Source of the DNA: UBA3946 sp002385755 | Lineage (GTDB): Bacteria > Bacillota_I > Bacilli_A > ML615J-28 > CAG-698 | Length of the DNA stretch: 64,000 nucleotides | Direction: 5' to 3' | Assembly (NCBI GenBank): GCA_050953085.1 | Contig: JBMNLX010000009.1 | Coordinates: forward strand, 273,237-337,236 | In this document: one piece after another, positions 52,185-58,907 of the stretch | Position numbering within the stretch: position 1 is the first letter of the stretch | Layout: each line of letters starts with the position of its first letter | Made by a program: the position numbers and the translations under genes | Notes under the pieces: generated by a model | Database searches by the model: none | What the model saw: the letters and a program-made list of their open reading frames with translations, nothing else | What the model was told of the DNA's origin: nothing

Positions 52185-53062
52185 AAAAAGAACCGTTTCG
52201 TCTCGGCATCGTCCCCGCGGATGCTTACCGCGAGCGCCGGAAAGCGCCCGGTTATGACTGGGTGAAAAGCATCATTGTCTGCGCTTTCCCCTACCGTCAG
52301 GCGAAAGCTCAAGGCCGGTATTTGCCGGCCCGGTTCGGTTACGGGAGCGATTATCACGCGGTTCTATCCGCCAAATTAGAAGAAGTCGCCCGGACGCGCG
52401 GATTATCCCGCTACGAGATTTTAGTCGATCGGAGCGCGTTTGACGAGAAACTATTGGCGTGGCTTGCCGGGCTCGGGTTTCTCGGCAGGAACACTCTTCT
52501 TATTACCCCGGAATTCGGCTCCTACGTCGTGATTGGGACGATTCTTACCGATCATGTTTTTCCGGAATACTCCCGCCCCCTTGAAGCCTCGTGCGGGGAG
52601 TGCGATCTATGCGTCAAAAAATGTCCGTCATCAGCCTTGGCGGGCGGCTTTAACCGCGAGTCCTGTCTATCTTTTCTGACGCAGGTCGCTTCGGAAGATT
52701 TTCCCCGTTACGATCTTTTAAAAGACGCCTATTACGGCTGCGACATCTGCCAGGAAGTCTGCCCCCATAACCGCGGTAAAGACGAGTATTTGCGGGAATT
52801 TGAATTTTCCGACGATTCCGTGTTGACTCTTGCGGAAATGGAGTCGTTAAATAGAAAAACATTCCAAGAAAAATTTAAAAATAAAAATTTCGCCTGGATT
52901 GGTTACTTAAAAATGTTAAGAAATATAATTGTTTTGGAAGCAAATAATAATAATATTAATATTAAAAAAATCGAATATTTTCAAAAACTGCACGCCGACG
53001 CGCCGTGGTTTTACCGACATATGGAATATTTAAAAAAGAGGTTGAAAAATGGCGCGCAATAA
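52181..53062 (+). CDS. queG: Epoxyqueuosine reductase
   Basis: QueG reduces epoxyqueuosine to queuosine at tRNA position 34, using cobalamin and two [4Fe-4S] clusters. The 293-residue protein is somewhat short for the family. Cluster ligands are in CGECDLCVKKCPSSAL and CDICQEVCPHNRG. The N-terminal half holds the cobalamin-binding domain (FPYRQA, GYGSDYH, GFLGRNTLLITPEFGSYVVIG). The C-terminal 60 residues are AT-rich and Asn/Lys-rich and lack a HEAT repeat. The gene overlaps MATE and trmL. Confidence 0.92.
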   Translation: MKKEPFRLGIVPADAYRERRKAPGYDWVKSIIVCAFPYRQAKAQGRYLPARFGYGSDYHAVLSAKLEEVARTRGLSRYEILVDRSAFDEKLLAWLAGLGFLGRNTLLITPEFGSYVVIGTILTDHVFPEYSRPLEASCGECDLCVKKCPSSALAGGFNRESCLSFLTQVASEDFPRYDLLKDAYYGCDICQEVCPHNRGKDEYLREFEFSDDSVLTLAEMESLNRKTFQEKFKNKNFAWIGYLKMLRNIIVLEANNNNINIKKIEYFQKLHADAPWFYRHMEYLKKRLKNGAQ

Positions 53063-53567
53063 TATCGTTCTCTACCAGCCGGAAATCCCTCAAAACGTCG
53101 GGAATATCATGCGCACCGTCCTCGCGGGCGACGCCTTCCTGCACTTGATCGAGCCATTGGGATTCAGTCTCGCGAGCCGCTATCTCCGTCGCAGCGGCGT
53201 CGATTATATCGACAAAGTTGAATACCGTCTCTATCCTAATCTTGACGAGTTTTTCCGGGAGAACGCCGGGGAGTATTATTTCCTGACGCGTTACGGCGAG
53301 CGCGCTTTTAGCGATGGCGAGCTGGCCAATCTTGAGAAAAATTATTATTTTATTTTCGGAAAGGAATCGACGGGAATTCCCAAAGAAATCCTAAAACCGC
53401 GTCTTGACCGTTGCATCCGCCTGCCGATGTCCGATAAAGTCCGGGCTTTAAATTTAAGCAACACCGTCGCGATCGTCTTGTTCGAGGCGTTGAGACAACA
53501 GGGTTATCCCAACCTTTCCCGGCGCGAACCGGCTTGTTTCAAAGGCAGTAATTACCTCCGTGAATAA
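53049..53567 (+). CDS. trmL: tRNA (cytidine/uridine-34-2'-O)-methyltransferase TrmL
   Basis: A 172-residue SPOUT-class methyltransferase. QPEIPQNVGNIMRTVLAGDAF is the N-terminal motif, FIFGKESTGIPKEIL the knot loop that binds SAM, and IRLPMSDKVRALNLSNTVAIVLFEALRQQ the C-terminal knot. TrmL methylates the 2'-OH of the wobble base of tRNA-Leu isoacceptors with CAA or UAA anticodons; tRNA-Leu(CAA) is encoded at 63.5 kb. It overlaps queG by 14 bases. Confidence 0.95.
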   Translation: MARNNIVLYQPEIPQNVGNIMRTVLAGDAFLHLIEPLGFSLASRYLRRSGVDYIDKVEYRLYPNLDEFFRENAGEYYFLTRYGERAFSDGELANLEKNYYFIFGKESTGIPKEILKPRLDRCIRLPMSDKVRALNLSNTVAIVLFEALRQQGYPNLSRREPACFKGSNYLRE

Positions 53568-53623
53568 ATTATAATCGATATTAATCGGTTTATAATATGA
53601 TTGTAGAATGGAGGACATGATAA

Positions 53624-53890
53624 ATGCGCAAAAGAAAAAAGTTCTCGCTCTTTAATAATTTCGGCCGTCATTACAACGACAACCAATTCGAGCCTAATTA
53701 TTATAACCAATACGAGAACGAATTTTCTGAAGAAATGTTTAATCGCGATTACGAGCGGTTAAACCGGCAGAACCAAGGACAGGGCGAAGCGGCGCCGCAA
53801 AATAATCAAAACACGGATCAGGCCTTGGCGGGCGATCAAAATACCGATAACGCGGGCGATCACGCCGCAAAACCCCGTCATTGGCAGTAA
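53624..53890 (+). CDS. Small Asn/Gln-rich hypothetical protein
   Basis: An 88-residue hydrophilic protein beginning MRKRKKFSLFNNFGRHYNDN. The middle is Asn/Tyr/Glu-rich, and the tail carries repeats like NNQNTDQALAGDQNTDN. There is no signal peptide or membrane segment, and no family was recognised. GGAGG lies 11 bases before the ATG, and a TATAAT is found 30 bases upstream. It stands alone before a strong terminator. It may be an intrinsically disordered, perhaps spore- or nucleic-acid-associated protein; this is a guess from composition. Confidence 0.65.
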   Translation: MRKRKKFSLFNNFGRHYNDNQFEPNYYNQYENEFSEEMFNRDYERLNRQNQGQGEAAPQNNQNTDQALAGDQNTDNAGDHAAKPRHWQ

Positions 53891-53906
53891 CGACATTCTA
53901 TATTAT

Positions 53907-53938
53907 AAACAGTTCTTTATGAACTGTTTATTTTTTTT
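53907..53938 (+). terminator. Terminator after the Asn/Gln-rich protein gene
   Basis: AAACAGTTC-TTTAT-GAACTGTTT, then a run of T residues. Confidence 0.9.
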
Positions 53939-53949
53939 ATAACGCTTTC

Positions 53950-53979
53950 TTAACATTCGGTATCGGGATATGATATAAT
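53950..53979 (+). promoter_or_regulatory. Promoter of thyA-folA-plsC
   Basis: TTAACA, 18 bp, extended -10 TGATATAAT; the start codon follows 20 bases later. Confidence 0.75.
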
Positions 53980-53999
53980 TAGTAAAAACGAGGGATATA

Positions 54000-54878
54000 A
54001 TGAAGCAATATTTGGATTTTTTACGACACATTCTCGAAAACGGACAAGAAAAAAGCGACCGCACCGGAACGGGGACGATCTCCGTTTTCGGTTACCAGTT
54101 CCGGCACAACCTTAAAGAAGGTTTTCCTTTGCTTACGACCAAGAAAGTGCATTTAAAATCCATTATTCACGAGTTGCTTTGGTTTATTAAGGGCGAAACC
54201 AACATTAAATATCTGGTGGATAACGGCGTCCGGATTTGGAACGAGTGGCCGTATGAAAAATACCGGGCCTCGGCCGAATACCGGGGCGAGACGCTTGATG
54301 AGTTTGCGAATAAGATCAAAGAAGACGATGATTTCGCCCGTCGCTGGGGAGACCTGGGGCCTGTTTACGGCCGCCAATGGCGGGCTTTCGCGGGCCGCGA
54401 GCGAACCGTCGACCAACTCGCGCGGGTGATCGGGGAAATAAAGACGCGTCCCGATTCCCGCCGTCTAATCGTCTCGAGTTGGCACGCGGCGTATGTCGAC
54501 GAGATGGCCTTGCCGCCGTGTCACTTGCTTTATCAGTTTTATGTCCGCGATAACACGCTCTCCTGTCAGCTTTATCAGCGTTCGGCCGACGCGTTTTTGG
54601 GCGTCCCCTTTAATATCGCGTCCTACAGTCTCTTAACGATGATGGTCGCCCATGTCGCGGGGCTGGAACCGGGTGATTTTGTTCATACCTTCGGCGACGC
54701 GCATATTTATAACGACCACCGCGAGCAGGTCGCGCTGCAGCTTGCGCGCGAACCCCGGCCGCTTCCGAAGATGGAGATTGCGAGAAAGGTAGAGTCGATT
54801 GACGATTTCCGCTACGAGGATTTTCGTCTTATAGATTATAATCCCCATCCGGCGATTCGCGCCAAGGTGTCGGTATGA
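54000..54878 (+). CDS. thyA: Thymidylate synthase
   Basis: ThyA methylates dUMP to dTMP, turning methylene-THF into DHF. The 292-residue protein shows the folate/dUMP site landmarks: DRTGTGTISVFGYQFRH, the catalytic cysteine in LPPCHLLYQFYV, QLYQRSADAFLGVPFNIASY and FGDAHIYNDH. An insertion of the longer type (RASAEYRGETLDEFANKIKE) is present after residue 80. CGAGGGAT precedes the ATG. It overlaps folA, which regenerates THF. Confidence 0.96.
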   Translation: MKQYLDFLRHILENGQEKSDRTGTGTISVFGYQFRHNLKEGFPLLTTKKVHLKSIIHELLWFIKGETNIKYLVDNGVRIWNEWPYEKYRASAEYRGETLDEFANKIKEDDDFARRWGDLGPVYGRQWRAFAGRERTVDQLARVIGEIKTRPDSRRLIVSSWHAAYVDEMALPPCHLLYQFYVRDNTLSCQLYQRSADAFLGVPFNIASYSLLTMMVAHVAGLEPGDFVHTFGDAHIYNDHREQVALQLAREPRPLPKMEIARKVESIDDFRYEDFRLIDYNPHPAIRAKVSV

Positions 54879-55351
54879 TATCCCTGATCGCCGCGGTCGC
54901 CGCGAACGGCTGTATCGGCAAGGGCGACGCCTTGCCCTGGCATTACCCGGAGGATTTGAAATATTTTCGCCGGGTGACGATGAATCACCGGGTCCTGATG
55001 GGAAGAAAGACGTTTACGTCGATATTGGCTCGCCTCGGCAAGCCGCTTCCGGGCCGCGATAATCTTGTGGCGAGCCGCGACCCCGGTTTTAGATACCCCG
55101 GCGTTACGATTATCCGAGATCTCGAGGGGTTCTTACAAGAAGAGCATGCGGACGAGGTGTTCGTTATCGGCGGTCATGAAATATACAAAGCGGCCTTGCC
55201 TTACGCGGACCGGCTGTATTTGACGCATATTAATAAAACTTATCCCGGCGATATCTTTTTCCCCGCGTACCGGGCCGGGGATTTCCGCTTGATATCCCGC
55301 GAAGATATCGGCGAGTTGTCATTCCGCGTTTATGAAAGGATGAGATCATGA
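54875..55351 (+). CDS. folA: Dihydrofolate reductase
   Basis: FolA reduces DHF produced by ThyA back to THF. The 158-residue protein has the standard length. Motifs are SLIAAVAANGCIGKGDALPWHYPEDLKYF (start, with the catalytic acid D in PEDL), HRVLMGRKTFTSI and VFVIGGHEIYKAALPYADRLYLTHI. The ATG overlaps the thyA stop and the stop overlaps plsC. Confidence 0.96.
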   Translation: MISLIAAVAANGCIGKGDALPWHYPEDLKYFRRVTMNHRVLMGRKTFTSILARLGKPLPGRDNLVASRDPGFRYPGVTIIRDLEGFLQEEHADEVFVIGGHEIYKAALPYADRLYLTHINKTYPGDIFFPAYRAGDFRLISREDIGELSFRVYERMRS

Positions 55352-56184
55352 TTGCCTTGATCGTGTCTGTTGCCGCTCTAATAATCGCTACGATTTATTT
55401 TTACTTCACGCAAATCGTTCCCGGCGTGATTATTTGGTGGAGCATCCCGATTATCCTGGTTGTTTCCTGGATCGCGGGCTTCTTGCTTCTCGTGATATTC
55501 TTTGGGATTTGCACGTCTTTGCAAAGCAAAAAGCAAAAGATAAAGGCCCCAAAGCCTTTTTACAATTGGTTTATTTATCACATGACGATTTTCTTGCGCG
55601 GTTTTTTCAATATGAAAGTAATCGTCGAGGGAAAAGAACTTATCCCCGAGAAAAACAATATTTTGATCGTGTCCAATCACCAGTCGAATCTCGATCCTCT
55701 GATGATTATCGGCGCCTTTAAGGGAAAACCCGTGACGTTTATTATGAAAAACAATATTATGAAGGTTCCGATAGTCGGCACCTGGCTTTACGTTTCCGGG
55801 TTTCTCCCCCTCGACCGACGCAATAACCGCAAGGCGATGGAAGTAATCATTCAGGGAATCGACCGGCTGAAACAAGGCTTTACCCTCGCGGTATACCCGG
55901 AAGGAACCCGGAGCAAGGGCCCGGAATTAAACCAATTTCGGAACGGGATTTTTCGGATTATCGAGAAAGCGAAATGCGACGCCGTCGTTCTCGCCATCGA
56001 TAACTTCTATAAAGTCCGAAAGAGATTCCCTTTCCGTCGGACCAAAGTATTGATCCGTGTTTGCGAGGTCTTGCGTTATGAGGACGTCAAGGACATGCAC
56101 ACGAACGAAATCGGCGACCGGGTATACAAAACGATCGAGGACAACCTGGCCGACGCTCGCGCCCGTTATTCGTGGTTGAAATAG
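55348..56184 (+). CDS. plsC: 1-acyl-sn-glycerol-3-phosphate acyltransferase (PlsC-like)
   Basis: PlsC acylates lysophosphatidic acid to phosphatidic acid in membrane lipid synthesis. The 278-residue protein has two N-terminal hydrophobic segments (residues 1-60). The acyltransferase motifs follow: NHQSNLDP (HX4D), GFLPLDRR and YPEGTRSKG. It is translationally coupled to folA, a linkage without obvious metabolic logic. A bidirectional terminator follows. Confidence 0.9.
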   Translation: MIALIVSVAALIIATIYFYFTQIVPGVIIWWSIPIILVVSWIAGFLLLVIFFGICTSLQSKKQKIKAPKPFYNWFIYHMTIFLRGFFNMKVIVEGKELIPEKNNILIVSNHQSNLDPLMIIGAFKGKPVTFIMKNNIMKVPIVGTWLYVSGFLPLDRRNNRKAMEVIIQGIDRLKQGFTLAVYPEGTRSKGPELNQFRNGIFRIIEKAKCDAVVLAIDNFYKVRKRFPFRRTKVLIRVCEVLRYEDVKDMHTNEIGDRVYKTIEDNLADARARYSWLK

Positions 56185-56206
56185 CAAGGCAATGTTGAAC
56201 AATAAT

Positions 56207-56234
56207 AAAATCCCGCGATTATCGCGGGATTTTT
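56207..56234. terminator. Bidirectional terminator between plsC and the histidine phosphatase gene
   Basis: AAAATCCCGCGA-TTA-TCGCGGGATTTTT, a GC-rich stem with T runs on both strands. The phosphatase stop codon touches its end. Confidence 0.92.
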
Positions 56235-56799
56235 ACTTTTCCGGAGTGATATTATAATCAATGATTTTTATTTTGCCGTTTAGGACTTCGAAATAATTCA
56301 TGGAGGAATTTTTCAAGGGGAAACGGAAATCAAATTCGGGGTCAATCGCCGTGATAATTCCCTTTATCACCTGGGCGTGAGCGCAAATCAAAACCTTCTC
56401 GGCTTTGCCTTCCAAAGCAAGCAGCGCGCTAATCGCCCTTTCCCGCAGGTCGCAAAGTTTTTCCAAACCGGCCGCTTCCTCCGCGAAGATTACCCGGTAA
56501 GTCTCGTCGTCCAAAATCCTGCCCTCGAGGGCGCCGAAACTGCGCTCGCGGAAGTTCCCGTCGACGAGCAACGGCTTATCGTACCCGATCGCCCGGGCGA
56601 TGATTTCCGCGGTTTCCCGGGCCCGTTTAAGCGGACTTGTGACGATCAGGTCCCATTCGCGGTCATGCGTTTTAAGGTAGGCGCCGACGCTCTCGGCTTG
56701 GCGGCGTCCGGCGTCGTTTAGCGGGTTATCGGTCAATCCCTGGACCAAGCGGGCTTTGTTCCAGGAGGTTTCGCCGTGTCTTACGAGGCAGACGATCAT
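56233..56799 (-). CDS. Histidine phosphatase family protein
   Basis: A 188-residue phosphoglycerate-mutase-like phosphatase. The phosphohistidine motif is LVRHGETSWN (residues 5-14). The second arginine and catalytic Glu are in TSPLKRARETAE and FRERSFGALEG, and the second His in ICAHAQVIKGI. Members act on sugar phosphates, alpha-ribazole phosphate or phosphoglycerate; the substrate here is unknown. With B12-dependent enzymes in the genome a CobC-like role is possible but unsupported. Its start overlaps the stop of a 57-residue gene upstream. Confidence 0.9.
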   Translation of the reverse strand: MIVCLVRHGETSWNKARLVQGLTDNPLNDAGRRQAESVGAYLKTHDREWDLIVTSPLKRARETAEIIARAIGYDKPLLVDGNFRERSFGALEGRILDDETYRVIFAEEAAGLEKLCDLRERAISALLALEGKAEKVLICAHAQVIKGIITAIDPEFDFRFPLKNSSMNYFEVLNGKIKIIDYNITPEK

Positions 56800-56969
56800 C
56801 GCCGCCCCCCGACGTTTTTAATCGGGTTGAACTCGCGGCCCGTTTTCATAATCGACCGTTTTCCCGCGATCTTCCCGGCGAATCCCTTAAAACCCAGTTT
56901 TTCGTAAAAATTCTTAATTATGTAAATGGCTTTTGCTGCCAAACTTACCGAAAACGCTCCGATGCTCAT
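56796..56969 (-). CDS. Small basic hypothetical protein (57 aa)
   Basis: An AAAGGAGGAAAT site precedes ATG 56969, and the TGA overlaps the start codon of the histidine phosphatase. The product begins MSIGAFSVSLAAKAIYIIKN, continues FYEKLGFKGFAGKIAGKRS and ends with a basic tail. The first 20 residues could form a membrane helix. The FYEKLGF segment recalls acetyltransferase C-termini, but the protein is far too short for that fold. No function can be assigned. Confidence 0.65.
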   Translation of the reverse strand: MSIGAFSVSLAAKAIYIIKNFYEKLGFKGFAGKIAGKRSIMKTGREFNPIKNVGGRR

Positions 56970-57010
56970 ATTTCCTCCTTTAACCGGCGTTTTATTTATG
57001 TTTAAACTAA

Positions 57011-57039
57011 TTGACTTTATTCATGTGTTTTGGTACAAT
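57011..57039 (+). promoter_or_regulatory. Promoter of the c-di-AMP riboswitch transcript
   Basis: TTGACT, 17 bp, TACAAT, ending about 12 bases before the aptamer. Confidence 0.8.
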
Positions 57040-57047
57040 ATTAATAG

Positions 57048-57156
57048 AAATCTCCGAATCGTAACAGAGTGGGGGGCCCGGCAACCGGGGTGAATTTTGA
57101 TTGTCAAAAGGGGTAACTTGGGTACCCTAACCCGTCAGCTAACCTCATAGGAGTTC
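57048..57156 (+). promoter_or_regulatory. ydaO/yuaA-type c-di-AMP riboswitch aptamer
   Basis: The RNA contains the most conserved block of this class, CCCGTCAGCTAACCTCATAG, and the upstream GGGGTGAA. A hairpin GGGTA/TACCC lies in the middle. P1 is formed by CTCC (57052-57055) with GGAG (57150-57153), followed on the 5' side by GAATC. The segment GCCCGGCAACC resembles a SAM riboswitch fragment but the rest does not fit that class. A terminator follows at once, so ligand binding probably ends transcription. Confidence 0.88.
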
Positions 57157-57159
57157 ACC

Positions 57160-57190
57160 AAGCGTATAACTTTTTGTTATGCGTTTTTTG
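57160..57190 (+). terminator. Expression-platform terminator of the c-di-AMP riboswitch
   Basis: GCGTATAAC pairs with GTTATGCG (one T-G) around TTTTT, followed by six T residues, between the aptamer and the start codon at 57220. Confidence 0.85.
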
Positions 57191-57219
57191 TTTTTCAACA
57201 AATGATTTGGAGGTGAAAC

Positions 57220-57510
57220 ATGAGAGTTTTGTTGCTGAGGAGAGCGGAAGGGTCCGATACCAAACGCGCGTTAATCAAACGTTTGGTTTTGAGTTTATTA
57301 GTTCTCATCATCGGGTTTCCGGCTTACGCGCTTGCCGGTGTCGTCTTTTTAAGGTATTATTTTGCCGGCGGGAACGCGGCGCTTTTGATATCCGGCTTGG
57401 CGTTTTTCGCCCTTGCCGCGTCATCCGTCATCATCGCTCTCGGGGCGGGCAAGAAGACGCTAAAAAGGCTCGCGACGAATGATTATATCCATGCAAACAC
57501 CGGAAATTAG
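57220..57510 (+). CDS. Small two-helix membrane protein under c-di-AMP control
   Basis: A 96-residue protein, not recognised as any family. It starts with a basic segment (MRVLLLRRAEGSDTKRALIK) and has two membrane helices: about residues 24-48 (LVLSLLVLIIGFPAYALAGV is the core) and 56-78 (LLISGLAFFALAASSVIIAL). A basic cytoplasmic tail follows (GAGKKTLKRL). GGAGGTGAAAC precedes the ATG. It is the only gene directly behind the c-di-AMP riboswitch. Known targets of that riboswitch are K+ and osmolyte transporters and cell-wall hydrolases, so a role in ion or turgor control is an inference. Confidence 0.75.
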   Translation: MRVLLLRRAEGSDTKRALIKRLVLSLLVLIIGFPAYALAGVVFLRYYFAGGNAALLISGLAFFALAASSVIIALGAGKKTLKRLATNDYIHANTGN

Positions 57511-57524
57511 CCGAACGCGCAAAA

Positions 57525-57561
57525 TTATTATAGCATAATTCACCGTTTTGTGCTATAATAA
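57525..57561 (+). promoter_or_regulatory. Palindromic operator candidate at the pdp promoter
   Basis: TTATTATAGCA (57525-57535) and TGCTATAATAA (57551-57561) are perfect 11-bp inverted repeats 15 bases apart. The right arm includes the extended -10 TGCTATAAT of the next gene, so a bound protein would block transcription. An RNA hairpin is also possible. Confidence 0.5.
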
Positions 57562-57587
57562 ACTTCACGACAATGAGGTGATAACGC

Positions 57588-58889
57588 TTGCGTACGGTTG
57601 ATTTAATTGTTAAGAAAAAAAACGGAGAAGAACTGACGGCCGCCGAGATTCGTTATTTGATCGACGGTTACGTCAAAGGGGATATTCCGGATTATCAAAT
57701 GAGCAGTCTTTTAATGGCGATATGTTTCCGCGATTTAAGTCCCGCGGAACGTTTTTACCTAACGGAAGCGATGCTTGAGAGCGGCGCGCGGATAGATTTG
57801 TCCGGTCTCGGCGGTTTTCTTGTCGACAAGCACTCGACGGGCGGCGTCGGCGATAAAACGACGCTGACGCTGGCGCCGATTCTTGCCGCCTGCGGATTGA
57901 AAGTTGCGAAAATGAGCGGGCGCGGGCTCGGTCACACCGGCGGGACGCTCGACAAATTGGAATCGATCCCCGGCTTCAGAATCGATCTTTCCCAGGAAGA
58001 GTTTTTACGGCAGGTGCGGGATATTTCCCTGGCGGTCGCCGGTCAGACGGCGGAGGTCGCCGTCGCCGATAAAAAGTTATACGCCTTGCGCGACGTCACC
58101 GGGACGATCGACTCGATCGGTCTTATCTCGTCTTCGATTATGTCGAAGAAAATCGCGAGCGGCGCCGATTATATTTTGCTTGACGTCAAGGTCGGCGCCG
58201 GGGCATTTATGAAAGATTTGGCTTCGGCGCGCGATCTCGCGGCCGCGATGGTCGATATCGGCCGCCGTTTCGGGAAAAAGACAGCCGCCGTCATAACGGA
58301 TATGAGCGAGCCCCTGGGCGAGGCCGTCGGCAACGCCCTTGAGGTAATCGAGGCCGTGGAGACGCTCAAAGGCAGGGGGCCGGAAGATTTCCGTAATCTC
58401 TGTCGGCATCTCGCGGCGGAGCTTCTCGTTATGACCGGGAAGGAAGCCGACCGCGCCGGCGCGCTTGAGACGATCGACAAAGTCGTCGCGAGCGGCGCCG
58501 CGTTAAAGAAATTCCGGGAAATGATCATCTATCAGGGCGGGAACCCGGCCGTAACCGACGATTACTCGCTTCTCCCGCAAGCCCGGTATCGTCACGTCGT
58601 GACCAGTCCCGAAAGCGGCTACGTCGCGCTTGTCAACGCCCTCGAAATCGGCCGCGCGGCAATGCGCCTCGGCGCCGGGCGGAAGACCAAAGACGATAAA
58701 ATTGACCTTTCGGTCGGGATTACCGTTAAGGCCAAGACCGGGCGAAAGGTCGAGAAGGGAACGCCCCTCGCCGTCATATATGCCAACGACGACGATTTTA
58801 GGGAAGTCGCGGAAGCGACGCAAAACGCTTTTGTCATAACGAAAGTTAAAACGAAAGAAAAGCAGCTTATATTGGACACAGTATATTAA
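57588..58889 (+). CDS. pdp: Pyrimidine-nucleoside phosphorylase
   Basis: The enzyme cleaves thymidine, deoxyuridine and uridine with phosphate to give the base and (deoxy)ribose 1-phosphate. The 433-residue protein has KHSTGGVGDKTTLTLAPILAACG near residue 83 (phosphate site, core STGGVGDKT), KMSGRGLGHTGGTLDKLESIPGF and SSSIMSKKIASGAD. The start is a TTG at 57588 behind GAGGTGATAACGC, and the N-terminus M-R-T-V-D-L-I agrees with the family. It works with psuG in pyrimidine salvage. A palindrome overlaps its promoter. Confidence 0.94.
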   Translation: MRTVDLIVKKKNGEELTAAEIRYLIDGYVKGDIPDYQMSSLLMAICFRDLSPAERFYLTEAMLESGARIDLSGLGGFLVDKHSTGGVGDKTTLTLAPILAACGLKVAKMSGRGLGHTGGTLDKLESIPGFRIDLSQEEFLRQVRDISLAVAGQTAEVAVADKKLYALRDVTGTIDSIGLISSSIMSKKIASGADYILLDVKVGAGAFMKDLASARDLAAAMVDIGRRFGKKTAAVITDMSEPLGEAVGNALEVIEAVETLKGRGPEDFRNLCRHLAAELLVMTGKEADRAGALETIDKVVASGAALKKFREMIIYQGGNPAVTDDYSLLPQARYRHVVTSPESGYVALVNALEIGRAAMRLGAGRKTKDDKIDLSVGITVKAKTGRKVEKGTPLAVIYANDDDFREVAEATQNAFVITKVKTKEKQLILDTVY

Positions 58890-58907
58890 GCAAACGGAGT
58901 GAGAGAT

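Noticed and set aside
57081..57100. Possible SAM riboswitch (GCCCGGCAACC)
   Set aside because: Only this fragment matches. The rest of the leader, with CCGTCAGCTAACCTC and GGGGTGAA, fits the ydaO class, and the downstream gene is not methionine-related.
57174..57482. Overlapping plus-strand frame of 102 codons
   Set aside because: Begins in the riboswitch terminator; the alternative frame at 57220 has a strong ribosome-binding site and two clear membrane helices.
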